Positions 50,552-59,268 are shown, counted from the stretch's first letter. The stretch is 64,000 nucleotides of DNA from CAVXNB01 sp963763085 (GCA_963763085.1 CAVXNB010000001.1:310001-374000), one strand, 5' to 3'. Notes: generated by a model not told the origin, from the letters alone. Numbers and translations: made by a program.

Positions 50552-51358
50552 TCATAAGACGCGGTGTCGCAGGAACTCGATGACGCGCGGCCACGCGTCA
50601 AGACGAGCGTTGCGGGTGGCGGTGTCATCTGGGACGCCTGGCGGCAAGAGGCCATCGGGCAGGTCGGGAACCAGGTAGCCGAGAGCGTGGCCAGCATCGG
50701 GATACTCCAGCGACACGTGGCCGTGACGGTCGCCGTGCTCACAAAGCCGCTCGGAGATGGCACGCGCCATGGGCGCCGACGGCCACACGCCGTCGCTTCC
50801 TGCCGACACGAGCATGATCGGTCCGGGGACCTTCTCGACCGGGATGAGCGCCGCCGGGTCGTCACATTCCGGACCTGCCTCCTCCACCCACGGGAGCGGC
50901 CGACCGCGAAGAAGCCAAGCCGGTCCGCCGGAGGGAAGCCCGCCGGCCACGACATTGCCCGGGACGCTTACCAGCACGCCCCGAACGCCGGCTCCGAGAT
51001 GTACGGCGGTCAGCATTGCCGCCTCACTGCCCCGAGACATGCCGATCAGCGCGAGGGGCACGCCTGGGCCGAGACGCTCGGCGAGTAAGTCGAGTGCGGC
51101 CTTGAAGTACTCGAGGTCGATCGCCGAGAGGTTGGGTGGCAGGCCGGGGCGGCCGAAGTAAGCAAGTGAGAGAGCTGCTGCCACGCCTTCTTCGGCGAGT
51201 GCTCGGGCGACGTAGGTCGGCTCACTCCCACCGGATCCTCCGATGACCACCACTCCGAGCCTCGGGGCGATCGCTGGGAGATACGCGGTTCCGTGGATCG
51301 GCGCCGATCGGCGGTCGAACGACTGCTGCTCAACCTCAACCTCGTGGCCCGGTCTCAC
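50552..51358 (-). CDS. BAAT/dienelactone-hydrolase-like alpha/beta hydrolase, 5' end next to IS3
   Basis: 268 aa from GTG 51358, which overlaps the transposase stop as GTGA. Nucleophile elbow LIGMSRGSEAA, acid in SAGSDGVWPS, His in DAGHALGYL. The C-terminal half matches the acyl-CoA thioester hydrolase/BAAT C-terminal domain; the N-terminal accessory domain of that family is missing. Because the reading frame begins exactly at the end of the IS3 relic, the original 5' part may have been lost or replaced. Confidence 0.75.
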   Translation of the reverse strand: MRPGHEVEVEQQSFDRRSAPIHGTAYLPAIAPRLGVVVIGGSGGSEPTYVARALAEEGVAAALSLAYFGRPGLPPNLSAIDLEYFKAALDLLAERLGPGVPLALIGMSRGSEAAMLTAVHLGAGVRGVLVSVPGNVVAGGLPSGGPAWLLRGRPLPWVEEAGPECDDPAALIPVEKVPGPIMLVSAGSDGVWPSAPMARAISERLCEHGDRHGHVSLEYPDAGHALGYLVPDLPDGLLPPGVPDDTATRNARLDAWPRVIEFLRHRVL

Positions 51359-52164
51359 GCTGCCTGAGCCGTCCTGAAGGCCGTTTGCCCATATCTGAGC
51401 TCCCACTCAAGCGGCGGGACGTTGCCGAGGCTCGAGTGCAGCCGGACGGCGTTATAGCGGCGGATCCAGGTGGTGATCGCCGCCATCGCCTCGGCTCTCG
51501 TGGCCAAGCGGTAGCGATGCGCGAGCTCGCGCATGAGGCTCGCCCAGAACGACTCGGCCACAGCGTTGTCGGCCGACGACCCAATCCGGCCGACCGACTG
51601 AGCGATGCAGTGACGCCGACAGAGACGACGGAAGTGCTTCGACATGTACTGGCTGCCCCGGTGGTGGTGGAAGATCGTGCCGGCCGCCTCGCCGCCTCGT
51701 GTCGTAATCGCCATCTCGAAGGCCTCAGCGACGAGATCGCTCCGCATGTGGTCGGCCATCGAGTAGCCGATCACTCGGCGGCTGCCGAGGTCGAGCACGT
51801 CGGCGAGGTGGAGCACGTCGGCGAGGTAGAGCCAGCCCTCGCCCGTCGGGACGTAGGTGATGTCGCCGCAGGTGCGTCGTCCCGGCTCCAGGTCGCGCTC
51901 CATCGTCAGGCGCTTCACCTCCCGCCGAAGCCTGGCGTTCTCCTCGCGCATCTCGGTCGTCGTTCCCTCTCGCTCCCCCCGGTCGACGCGCTCCTGGCGG
52001 CCCCAGTTGCCGACGGTCTGCTCTACGAGGTCGAGCTCCTTCGCGACGTCCGCTATGGCGCGGTGCTGGCCGATCACGACCGCCGCGACGTCACGCCGGA
52101 ACTCGCGGGAATACCTCCCTCGCCGGCGGCCGGTCGGCTTGGTCTCTTCGGTCACTGCTGGCAT
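51355..52164 (-). pseudogene. IS3-family transposase, internally deleted and active-site defective
   Basis: 269 aa in one frame. Residues 1-95 are an OrfA-like part (YSREFRRDVAAVVIGQHRAI, Leu-zipper-like EENARLRREVKRLTMERD), then the frame jumps straight to the OrfB rve core (RTCGDITYVPTGEGWLYLADV), missing the usual ~150 intervening residues. The second catalytic Asp is lost: HSDRGSQY reads HHHRGSQY. Glu is kept (AESFWASLMREL). An 18-base tandem duplication gives LADVLHLADVL. AGGAGG precedes the ATG. A dead element. Confidence 0.85.
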
Positions 52165-52200
52165 GGATACCTCCTAATCGAGGTGTCCGGCCAGAGGGGG

Positions 52201-52692
52201 GATGGTCAGATGCTTGTCCTCCCCGCAGCTGGCCAATTGATGCGGACGAGCGGATCGCCGGCGTCCTCGAGTTCAGGCGCCGCTACCTCATCGACGGCAC
52301 AATCACTTTGGAGGAAATCGGCGAGCCACATCTCGGATCTTGCGCATGGCTACACGGGGTCTGGGCAACGGCGCTCCTCGGACGGGACTTGTCCGAGGAG
52401 CCTGCCGAGCAGGTCCTACGTCACGCCAGCGTGCGCGGCGACTCTCTCACGTGGGTGTACGAAAACGTCGGAATCGGTGTACGGATTCGATCGGAACTGG
52501 TGTCCGAAATGGCTCGGAATCCGCACATACTCGCCGCGTCGGAAGAGAATTGGAGCGCGCCACGAGTGCACCTCGGCGCCTTGCCTGCACTCGCCGGTCC
52601 TGTGGTGATTACAGATGTCTGAGTCGGGGCATAAAGATTTTCACCAAGAGAAGTTGCCGCCGGCTGGCGGTGGCGTCGTGAGAGGACAAGAA
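52201..52692 (+). pseudogene. 3' remnant of an unknown gene beside the IS3 relic
   Basis: An open frame from the IS edge to the TGA at 52620 reads DADERIAGVLEFRRRYLIDG and later RHASVRGDSLTWVYENVGIG. It has no start codon signal near the left edge. Composition fits coding, so it may be the end of a gene cut by the IS. No family recognised. The remaining bases up to 52692 hold the CsbD leader. Confidence 0.35.
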
Positions 52693-52881
52693 GTGGCCGA
52701 CAGAGTAGCAACCCAAGCACAAGAGACGAAGGGCAGGGCAAAGGAAGTTATCGGGAAGGCAACTGACGACAAGGGCCTCGAGGCGCGAGGCAAGGCTGAT
52801 CAGGTCAAGGCGGTCTCGAAGCGTGCCGGAACGGAAGTCAAGGACGCTGCCCGCAAGGCGAAGGACACGGTATCCCGATGA
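52693..52881 (+). CDS. CsbD-family stress protein
   Basis: 62 aa from GTG 52693 (AGAGGA 6 bases upstream). VATQAQETKGRAKEVIGKATDDKGLEARGKADQVKA is the CsbD helical repeat. CsbD-like proteins are general-stress proteins (sigma-B type control in Bacillus) of unknown action. The stop overlaps the next start (ATGA). Confidence 0.85.
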   Translation: MADRVATQAQETKGRAKEVIGKATDDKGLEARGKADQVKAVSKRAGTEVKDAARKAKDTVSR

Positions 52882-53243
52882 GAAACACCTGGAAAGGACT
52901 CATCATCGGCGGGTTGACCGGCGTCGGCGCCGGGGCGATTTTGGATCTGTTCGGTGAAGGGTCGAGACTTGCCGGCGTGGCTGGCCGGCGGGCGGCTGCC
53001 ATGACCCCGATCGCGGCGGACCGCATCAAATCGGCCGCGACCGCTGGTGCGACTCGGATACACGAGGCAGACCTCGGCGACCAGGTGAAAGAGATCGGCG
53101 AACAGGTGAAAGAGATCCTCCATCGGTTGAGTGATACCGAGACCTCGGAACACGCTCGAGAAGCGATCGAGCGCGCGGCCAGGAAGGGAGCGGAGTTTGC
53201 GCACACGGTGAGGGATTCCGTGCCGCTTGGCTCCGCTGACTGA
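52878..53243 (+). CDS. YtxH-like small membrane-associated stress protein
   Basis: 121 aa. An N-terminal Gly-rich hydrophobic segment (KGLIIGGLTGVGAGAILDLF) is followed by a long amphipathic helix region (DQVKEIGEQVKEILHRLSDT, REAIERAARKGAEFAHTV), the shape of YtxH proteins. Translationally coupled to CsbD, so a stress role is likely. Confidence 0.65.
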   Translation: MRNTWKGLIIGGLTGVGAGAILDLFGEGSRLAGVAGRRAAAMTPIAADRIKSAATAGATRIHEADLGDQVKEIGEQVKEILHRLSDTETSEHAREAIERAARKGAEFAHTVRDSVPLGSAD

Positions 53244-53294
53244 TTCCGTCGATTCCCGCACGCGTCGGGCAGCCCGCGATTCTGGCCTAATGGA

Positions 53295-53699
53295 TCATCG
53301 GTTCGAGACCGCTTCGGGTGGCAACGGTAGGCGCGATCCAAACCGCAGTTTTACCTCGTTGGGAGGCTCGACGTTCAGAAAGTCCATGAGCCCGGTCACT
53401 TCAAACACCTTCAGTTGGTTGGGCTTGGCCGATCGGATGACAAGACGTCGATTCTGATCGCTCAGCGCCTTTTGGGCGGTGATGAGCACGGCGAGCCCGG
53501 AGGAGTCAAGAAAATCGAGTTCTGCCAGATCAACCACAATCTCGGGCGGTCCCCCCACTGCCAAGAGATCTTCCAGAGCATTTCGGAATTCGGATGCCGA
53601 GGCCAAGTCCAACTCCCCGTGCAGTAGAACGATGGCATTGCCATCAAGGTGAGCTAGATGTGCCGAAAACCTCTCGGGTTCACTATCCATCCCTTCCAC
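53295..53699 (-). CDS. STAS-domain anti-sigma factor antagonist
   Basis: 134 aa. STAS fold with VVDLAELDFLDSSGLAVLITAQKAL; the Ser pair in FLDSSG is the phosphorylation site of SpoIIAA/RsbV proteins. It would bind and neutralise an anti-sigma kinase when unphosphorylated. No kinase or sigma factor is next to it. It converges on the CsbD/YtxH pair. Start at Met1 or Met4. Confidence 0.88.
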   Translation of the reverse strand: MEGMDSEPERFSAHLAHLDGNAIVLLHGELDLASASEFRNALEDLLAVGGPPEIVVDLAELDFLDSSGLAVLITAQKALSDQNRRLVIRSAKPNQLKVFEVTGLMDFLNVEPPNEVKLRFGSRLPLPPEAVSNR

Positions 53700-54002
53700 C
53701 TCCCTGAATAAGTCTGAGTCGACCTGCTCCTAACTTTGCTCTACTCACCCGCGTCAGAGGCGGGGTGTGGTTTCCCTGCGGACCGCACAAAATTATGCCG
53801 GTTCCACGTGGCCCTGCAAGATCGTGGCCGGTGCAATCCGTTTCTCGACTGACCAGCGGTTTTGGACCTAAGAGGGCACTACTGGCGGCATCGCTGGCCG
53901 CGTGTAGCAATCCACCTGGACAGCCGACGAATGTCAACAGCACGGGACCAGGATCGCCGACGACGTCCTCAACCTCGACCCCGTAGCTTTCGTTGCCCCC
54001 GG
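53700..54002. other. Intergenic stretch with no clear gene
   Basis: About 300 bases between two minus-strand genes (STAS and Hsp20). Open frames here lack ribosome-binding sites and conserved patterns. It should hold the STAS promoter near 53720. Confidence 0.45.
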
Positions 54003-54437
54003 TCAGGTCGACAGTTGTTGCTGATCGGGTCGAGGCGTGACTTCGATCCGTCGAGGCTTTGCATGCTCGGCGACCGGAATGGCCAGGCTAAGTACTCCGG
54101 ACTCGTAGTCGGCCTTAATGTTTTCGGTATCCAAATTGGTGCCGAGGAACACCTGACGGGCGAACGTGCCGAACGGACGCTCTGTGATCACTGCTTCGAT
54201 TCCTTCCGAGGCCGGCGGAGCGGGCCGATCGGCCTTGATCGTCAAGACGTTGTCTTCGACGGTGAGCTCGATCGAGTCCGTTCTTACGCCGGGAAGATCA
54301 AGCCGAATGAGGAACGAATCGTTCTTGCGATACGCGTCCAACGGCATAGCCATAGATCGAACACCGTTCTGACCTGCCAGGAGTTGCTGAAAGAGACGAT
54401 CGACGTCCCGGAAAGGGTCACTTCGCACAAGAGCCAT
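54003..54437 (-). CDS. Hsp20 small heat-shock protein
   Basis: 144 aa from ATG 54437 with GGAGG 8 bases upstream (a second ATG at 54443 is in frame). Alpha-crystallin domain residues ~35-130: FLIRLDLPGVRTDSIELTVEDNVLTIKA, FGTFARQVFLG, ADYESGVLSLAIPVAEHAKPRRIEV. N-terminus DPFRDVDRLFQQLL is typical. It holds unfolding proteins in the cytoplasm. A CIRCE element upstream shows HrcA control. Confidence 0.93.
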   Translation of the reverse strand: MALVRSDPFRDVDRLFQQLLAGQNGVRSMAMPLDAYRKNDSFLIRLDLPGVRTDSIELTVEDNVLTIKADRPAPPASEGIEAVITERPFGTFARQVFLGTNLDTENIKADYESGVLSLAIPVAEHAKPRRIEVTPRPDQQQLST

Positions 54438-54502
54438 GACCATCACCTCCTCAAGTCGCTGGCTTCTGCCCTCATGCCCGCTTGACGGCGGCAAGTGAAT
54501 TA

Positions 54503-54529
54503 TTAGCACTCTCGAGTACAGAGTGCTAG
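54503..54529. promoter_or_regulatory. CIRCE element (HrcA operator)
   Basis: TTAGCACTC, nine bases, GAGTGCTAG: matches the CIRCE consensus in 17 of 18 arm positions. It is 66 bp upstream of the hsp20 start. Confidence 0.93.
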
Positions 54530-54585
54530 ATCCTCTTTTCGGGTTTTCGACCTCGGACGTGCCTCCCGCACTGCGGCGTTGGACG

Positions 54586-54666
54586 ATGCGGAACGAGTTG
54601 CTCGAGGTCGTCAACCGGGCTGTCGAGCCGGCGCACACGTCGGTGTGGATCCTGCGGCGAGAGTGA
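54586..54666 (+). pseudogene. C-terminal remnant of a sensor-like membrane protein paralogue
   Basis: The frame reads MRNELLEVVNRAVEPAHTSV and ends WILRRE-stop. The gene at 57004-58272 ends VRSELLEVVNRAVEPAHASV then WMRQRK. So this is the tail of a lost paralogue on the opposite strand. Confidence 0.75.
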
Positions 54667-54687
54667 GGGCGGCCCGCGTTGAGAGCT

Positions 54688-54716
54688 GCCCAGCCGTAAC
54701 GTTTTCGGAACGCTCG
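54688..54716. repeat. 29-bp sequence shared (inverted) with 58282-58310
   Basis: 28 of 29 bases match the reverse complement of 58282-58310, which lies just before the sensor-like gene at 58272. Core GTAACGTT. In both places it precedes a sensor-gene start, so it is probably the family's promoter or operator region. Confidence 0.7.
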
Positions 54717-54726
54717 CGGCTTACGT

Positions 54727-54870
54727 TTGCGCTCCGTGGGCGACGCGCAGCAGACGGCGATGATTAGCGACGTCGGAGAACGCAGCTTCCGGTCGGCGAC
54801 TCCCACGACCGCCGTCGGCCTGGCGGTACTGATCGCGGGCCGGGCTTGTGTTGGAGTTCTGCTCTTGTGA
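54727..54870 (+). pseudogene. N-terminal remnant of a second sensor-like paralogue
   Basis: 47 codons from TTG 54727: MRSVGDAQQTAM and then SATPTTAVGLAVLIAG align with MRQVGEAQQARG and LASPTTAVILGTVTL of the protein at 57004-58272. The frame stops at 54868-54870, overlapping the start of the next signal-peptide frame. Confidence 0.65.
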
Positions 54871-54884
54871 GGGAGGTCGTTTTG

Positions 54885-55331
54885 GTGCGGTGGCGATGCG
54901 CTGTGGCGGTGGCAGTGGTTGTGGCCGGTCTTCTGGTGCCCGAGGTCGGGGCGTCGCCCATGAGTCTCCACCGGGGGGCGGATCGGATCTGACGGGCTTG
55001 CCGGCGGCTGTTCGGGGCCAGGTCTCGGCGCTGTTGGCGGGAGCTGAGACCACCAACCCCTTCCACCAGCAAGGGCCGAAGCTGACCCCGAACAACGAGA
55101 ACAACACGGGAGCTGGTGGCCTCTTCGGTGACAGCGTGGCAGTGTCCGCGGACGGGAGCACGCTCCTCGTCGGCGGTTCCGGCGACGACGACGGCGACGG
55201 AGCTGCATGGGTATTCGTCCGTTCCGGCGCGACCTGGAAACAGCAGGCGAAGCTGACGACCAGCAATCAAGGGGAGGGCTGCGATGAGAACACGGGAAGC
55301 AGCTTTGGCTGGAGCGTGGCCTTGTCCAGTT
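54885..55331 (+). pseudogene. Secreted FG-GAP repeat protein, frameshifted and cut by IS256-type element
   Basis: A signal peptide (VRWRCAVAVAVVVAGLLVPE, GTG 54885, or 54867 upstream) runs to a TGA at 54990. The other frame then continues GLPAAVRGQVSALLAGAE and FG-GAP repeats (FGDSVAVSADGSTLLVGGSG, AAWVFVRSGATWKQQAKLT, SFGWSVALSS). The shift lies near a run of six G at 54973-54978. The gene ends abruptly at 55331, a few bases before the IS end, so most of the usual repeats are missing. Confidence 0.7.
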
Positions 55332-55337
55332 GAGGTA

Positions 55338-56752
55338 TGACCTGAAGTTGTGGATCGCCCACCCGATCGAGGGCGCGGCGTACCTTCCTTCTTGACCAAA
55401 AAGAAGAAGAGCGCCGGAGTTCGAGCTCCGGCGAGGAAGGAACGCCAATGTTGAGCGTAGTGACCAACGGCGACGCGCGTGAGGACGCTGCGTCGATACT
55501 GGACGAGATCTGCAGGCAGGGAGCGCGCCAGATGCTGGCGGTCGCGCTCGAGGCCGAGGTGGATGCCTATGTCGAGAGCCACGCGAGCGTGCTCGACGAT
55601 GAGGGCCACCGGCTCGTGGTGCGCAACGGACACGCGCGAGCCCGGAAGGTGACGACCTCTGCTGGGGCCATCGAGATCGAGGCACCGCGTGTCGACGACC
55701 GCCGGGTCGACCCCGAGAGCGGGGACAAGATGGGCTTCAAGTCCTCGATCGTGCCTCCGTGGTGCCGGAAGTCGCCGAAGGTGACCGAGGTGCTGCCGTT
55801 GTTGTACCTGCACGGGTTGTCGACCAAGGACTTCGTCCCGGCCCTCGAGGAGTTCTTCGGTTCCTCAGCCGGGCTCTCGGCCTCCGCGGTCGGGCGGCTC
55901 ATGTGTGGCCTGGCAGGCCGAGCACGAGACATTCATGAACCGGTCGCTTGCCGATCGGGACTTCGTCTACATCTGGGTCGACGGCGTGCACTTCAACGTT
56001 CGTCTCGAAGAGGCCCGCCTGTGCGCTCTTGTCGTGGTGGGAGTTCGCCACGACGGCCACAAGGAGCTCGTCGCCATCGGAGAGGGCCACCGGGAGTCCG
56101 CAGATGCCTGGGAGGCACTGCTGCGTGACCTGGGTCACCGCGGCATGAAAGCTCCGATGGTGGCCGTCGGCGACGGGGCGCTCGGGTTCTGGAAGGCGCT
56201 CCGGCTCGTCTTCCCCGAGACCCGCGAGCAGCGCGACTGGTTTCACAAGGCGGCGAACGTCCTTGGGGTGCTGCCGGCCTCGATCAAGCCGCTCGCGAAG
56301 AAGCTCCTGTCGGAGATCCGTGACGCCGAGGACAAAGAGCACGCACGGATCGCCGCTCAGGCCTTCAGTCACGAGCTGGGCGGCAAATGGCCGAAGGCGA
56401 CCGCCAAGATCACCGACGACCTCGACGAGCTGCTGACGTTCTACGACTTCCCGCTCGAGCACTGGATCCACCTGAAGACCTCGAACCCGATCGAGTCGAC
56501 CTTCTCGACGGTGCGGCTCAGAACACGGGTCACGAAAGGACCGGGATCCAAAGCGGCCGGTCTCGCCATGGCCTTCAAACTCATGGAAGCGGCCGAGGAA
56601 CGCTGGCGCTCGGTGAATGCCCCGCATCTCGTCGCGCTCGTGCGCGCCGGCGCCAAGTTCGAAAAGGGGGTGATGGTCGAGCGCGCCAAGCAGTCCGATC
56701 AGGAAGCCGCCGCGTGATCAGCGGGAGGGTCTATCCACAACTCTTGACGATT
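55338..56752 (+). mobile_element. IS256-type insertion sequence
   Basis: The transposase is framed by an inverted repeat with core AGTTGTGGAT: 55346-55355 on the left and its complement ATCCACAACT at 56733-56742 on the right, with similar bases on both sides. Outer ends are approximate. A target duplication was not resolved. It interrupts the FG-GAP gene. Confidence 0.7.
55448..56717 (+). pseudogene. IS256/mutator-type transposase with one frameshift
   Basis: Frame 1 (ATG 55448; ILDEICRQGARQMLAVALEA to SAGLSASAVGRLM) and frame 2 (WQAEHETFMNRSLADRDFVY to the TGA at 56717) together give ~422 aa. The switch is at 55904-55909, one extra base. DDE residues are present: WVDGVHFNVR, VAVGDGALGFWKAL, and Glu in KTSNPIESTFSTVR. 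The single-ORF family has no known programmed shift, so the element is likely dead, unless the extra base is a read error. Confidence 0.85.
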
Positions 56753-57003
56753 CCTCCGATTCACTCGCGTGACTTCCCGGACCTGCTTCGCTATTTCGAT
56801 CTTCTCCCACCACTGAGGGTCCGTCCCCTCGGGAGGGGTCAGCGGTGTGGTCGACTTTTTCCATCGCTGCTCCCTTCCCCTCGTCTTGAGCACTCATGGT
56901 AGACCCGTCTGCCTCGGCCAGCCGCACCACCGTCCGGCAACCTCCGAAACGTTAGTTGCGACTCAGCCGCTTGTCGCCCCTGGCGCTCTCCTCGCTCGGC
57001 GCC
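56753..57003. other. Intergenic stretch right of the IS, possible cut gene start
   Basis: On the minus strand an ATG at ~56858 with a good ribosome-binding site is followed, after a run of A, by a frame reading TPPEGTDPQWWEKIEIAKQV. It runs into the IS edge. It may be the start of a gene cut by the IS, with a one-base shift. No family recognised. Confidence 0.3.
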
Positions 57004-58272
57004 TCACTTCCGCTGCCGCATCCACACCGACGCGTGTGCCGGCTCGACGGCGCGGTTGACGACCTCGAGCAGCTCGCTGCGCACCGTCTCGAGGTCAATG
57101 GCGTCCCGCAGTCGTGCTGTAAAAGCAGCGATGGTCACCTCGGCGTCGTAGTGGGCGCGGTTGAAACGACGGTCGACGATGCGCTGGACGCGGTGTCGAA
57201 GCGGGTTAAACAGGGCAACGGCTACAAGGGTCGAGGCCCCGACCGCCACCGGTGTGTGAAAGCCGAGGACTCTTGTCACGAGAGTGATGATGCCCACGTA
57301 CACCCCGACTACGAGTCCGGTGACTACGGCGTAGGACAACGTACGGCTGATGACGCGATCGATTTCGTAGAGGCGGTACTTCAAGATGCCGATCCCGATA
57401 CTGATCGGCAGGGCGGTGATACCGACGAGGGCGGCGACGCCCAGAACCTTGGAGGACACGGACGACCAGCTGCTCCCCGCAGCGAGGAGAACCGGGAGGG
57501 AGACGATGCAGCACCCGGCTCCACCAGCCAGCCATTTCAGCTGCTCGTGACGCTCGCCGGTCGAGCGCCGAAAGCTGACGAACAGGTGGACCAACCAGGA
57601 CGACCAACTCAGCACAAGAGTGAGGAAGGCGAGGTCCTGGACTGTGTTCCACCACTGGTAGCGGGGTGTCGAGCCACTGAGGGCAGTGAGATTGCCGCCG
57701 GAGTCGAGGTGGACTCGGTGCTCGACGATCACCTGAGCCGCGATGAACACTGCACCCAGAACCCACAGCGTGCCTACCACAAGGTAAGGCCAGAGCACCC
57801 ACCTCCAGCGCCGAGACGGCAGCCGACCATCTGGGAAGAGAAGGATTGTCAACCCGAGGAGGACGATCGTGGGTGCCCAGCTCGGTTGCAGGAGCACGGC
57901 CACGGCGCCCAGCAGCAGGGTTCCATGATGCATCCGGTAGTCGAGCAGGGAATAGAACGAGGCGTCGATGCTTGCGGCGAAGAACGCGGCAATGCTGATG
58001 AGTAGCCACCCCATGGGCTGACGGGGCTGACGGACTGCCACGACGACGCCCACCAGCGCGTTAGCCATCACAACGACGGTCGGCCCGAATTCGGCGATCG
58101 TGAACTCATGTACCAGGCCGGCGAGCGGGATCGCGGCGATGACCAGTAACAATGTGACCGTGCCCAGAATTACTGCGGTGGTGGGAGACGCAAGCCGAAG
58201 GCGCCGCGAACCAGACTCGCTTGGGGCGACAGCCTCGCCGCGTGCCTGCTGAGCCTCGCCCACCTGACGCAC
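57004..58272 (-). CDS. Membrane sensor-like protein (orphan histidine-kinase-type N-terminal module)
   Basis: 422 aa from GTG 58272. About nine or ten membrane segments (residues ~33-310), then ILKYRLYEIDRVISRTLSYAVV, FNPLRHRVQRIVDRRFNRAHYD and the end AFTARLRDAIDLETVRSELLEVV. These are known from sensor kinases of soil actinobacteria, but the kinase core is absent, so it may act with a partner or bind a ligand only. Fragments of two paralogues lie at 54586-54870. A 29-bp shared sequence precedes its start. Confidence 0.75.
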   Translation of the reverse strand: MRQVGEAQQARGEAVAPSESGSRRLRLASPTTAVILGTVTLLLVIAAIPLAGLVHEFTIAEFGPTVVVMANALVGVVVAVRQPRQPMGWLLISIAAFFAASIDASFYSLLDYRMHHGTLLLGAVAVLLQPSWAPTIVLLGLTILLFPDGRLPSRRWRWVLWPYLVVGTLWVLGAVFIAAQVIVEHRVHLDSGGNLTALSGSTPRYQWWNTVQDLAFLTLVLSWSSWLVHLFVSFRRSTGERHEQLKWLAGGAGCCIVSLPVLLAAGSSWSSVSSKVLGVAALVGITALPISIGIGILKYRLYEIDRVISRTLSYAVVTGLVVGVYVGIITLVTRVLGFHTPVAVGASTLVAVALFNPLRHRVQRIVDRRFNRAHYDAEVTIAAFTARLRDAIDLETVRSELLEVVNRAVEPAHASVWMRQRK

Positions 58273-58281
58273 CCTAGGCCC

Positions 58282-58310
58282 CGAGCGTTCCGAGAACGTT
58301 ACGGCTGGGC
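58282..58310. repeat. 29-bp sequence shared (inverted) with 54688-54716
   Basis: Located 10 bp upstream of the sensor-like gene start. One mismatch to the reverse complement of 54688-54716. Likely promoter or operator of this gene family. Confidence 0.7.
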
Positions 58311-58313
58311 CGC

Positions 58314-58523
58314 TCAGCGCAGCACGCGCACCTTCCTAAGCACTCGCTGCACAAGTCCGTTACCGGCCCGGAGCGTGCGCCGTGCGGCAGGCTTAGCGTG
58401 GCTGCTCATCGTCCGCTCGGCCGACTTGAGGGCAGCGTGCGCCGCACGTAGGTCTCGGGCTTGCCGCAGCTCGTGTCCAGCCCGCTCGAGATCGCTGCGA
58501 AGACTCCTGCGGGCGGTTGGCAC
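58314..58523 (-). CDS. Small basic hypothetical protein
   Basis: 69 aa, Arg/Ala-rich and probably helical (RSDLERAGHELRQARDLRAA, KSAERTMSSHAKPAARRTL). No family known. It ends just before the shared 29-bp sequence. A weak call based on an uninterrupted frame. Confidence 0.35.
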   Translation of the reverse strand: MPTARRSLRSDLERAGHELRQARDLRAAHAALKSAERTMSSHAKPAARRTLRAGNGLVQRVLRKVRVLR

Positions 58524-58755
58524 CCTTCTCCCTTCAGACCGCCGGGCACCCGAGTGGTCCTCCGGCCAATTTGCGCACAGACCGGAGGACGCGCCCGTGA
58601 ACAGAATGTACCCACTCCCGAAGCGTGCAAACGCGTGCCGCTATTGACGCCGCGCCTGATGAGGTGCATCATTCCCCCAGCAAGACAAGTGCCCCGGCCG
58701 GAGAGTGAACTCCGACCGAGGCTGCCGAACCACCAAGCTGACTGGAGGCCCGACA

Positions 58756-59130
58756 GTGGCTAAAGCTATCCGTTCCGTTCCCGCCGCCGATGTTTCGGAG
58801 GCGGGTTCTTCTCTGTCCGAGCTCGAAGAACTGAGAGCTGCCTGCACCTTCAAGGAGCTCGCCGACCGGGTCTGGATCCTCGAGGACACCCTCGCCGCGA
58901 TGGCAGCCTTCGCGTGCCGCCCGGCTGGCGGGGCGATGACGCGCTCTGACCTCGCCGAATACGCGCGTCCCTCCCTCGTGCTGCCGAGCGAGGAAGACAA
59001 GATCGACGCGAGCATCATTGAGCACGCCCGGGTCCGTGCCCGGTTGCTCGAGCGTCCGCTCGACGAAGAGACCCGCAAGCTCGTCCTCGAGATGGGCGCA
59101 CGGGCTGACGAAGTGTTCGGGTGGGTCTAA
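58756..59130 (+). CDS. Hypothetical protein
   Basis: 124 aa from GTG 58756 (GGAGG 7 bases upstream). Helical and acidic: SLSELEELRAACTFKELADR, LVLPSEEDKIDASIIEHARV, RPLDEETRKLVLEMGARADE. No family recognised. It precedes the recombinase region and may belong to the same element. Confidence 0.55.
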   Translation: MAKAIRSVPAADVSEAGSSLSELEELRAACTFKELADRVWILEDTLAAMAAFACRPAGGAMTRSDLAEYARPSLVLPSEEDKIDASIIEHARVRARLLERPLDEETRKLVLEMGARADEVFGWV

Positions 59131-59155
59131 CGGTCGGCGCCGAGACTCCGCGGAT

Positions 59156-59268
59156 ATGGACGTGGAACAGACGACCTGGGCGTTCGCCTCGGGGCTAGAA
59201 GAGCGGCGCCAGGAGGCAGAGAGCTTCTTCAACGAGGCCCTGGTGACTCTCCATGGTCGCTGCCCGAA
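59156..59268 (+). pseudogene. Probable true 5' end of the recombinase gene, out of frame
   Basis: ATG 59156 opens a frame MDVEQTTWAFASGLEERRQE and FFNEALVTLHG, which would join smoothly to the downstream frame (SLPEVPREATRELRFAKKQL) if one base near 59252 is corrected. So the recombinase may have lost its natural start by a frameshift. Confidence 0.45.

Noticed and set aside
51385..52608. 407-aa plus-strand frame across the IS3 relic
   Set aside because: Antisense of the transposase joined to downstream DNA; no start signal or family match.
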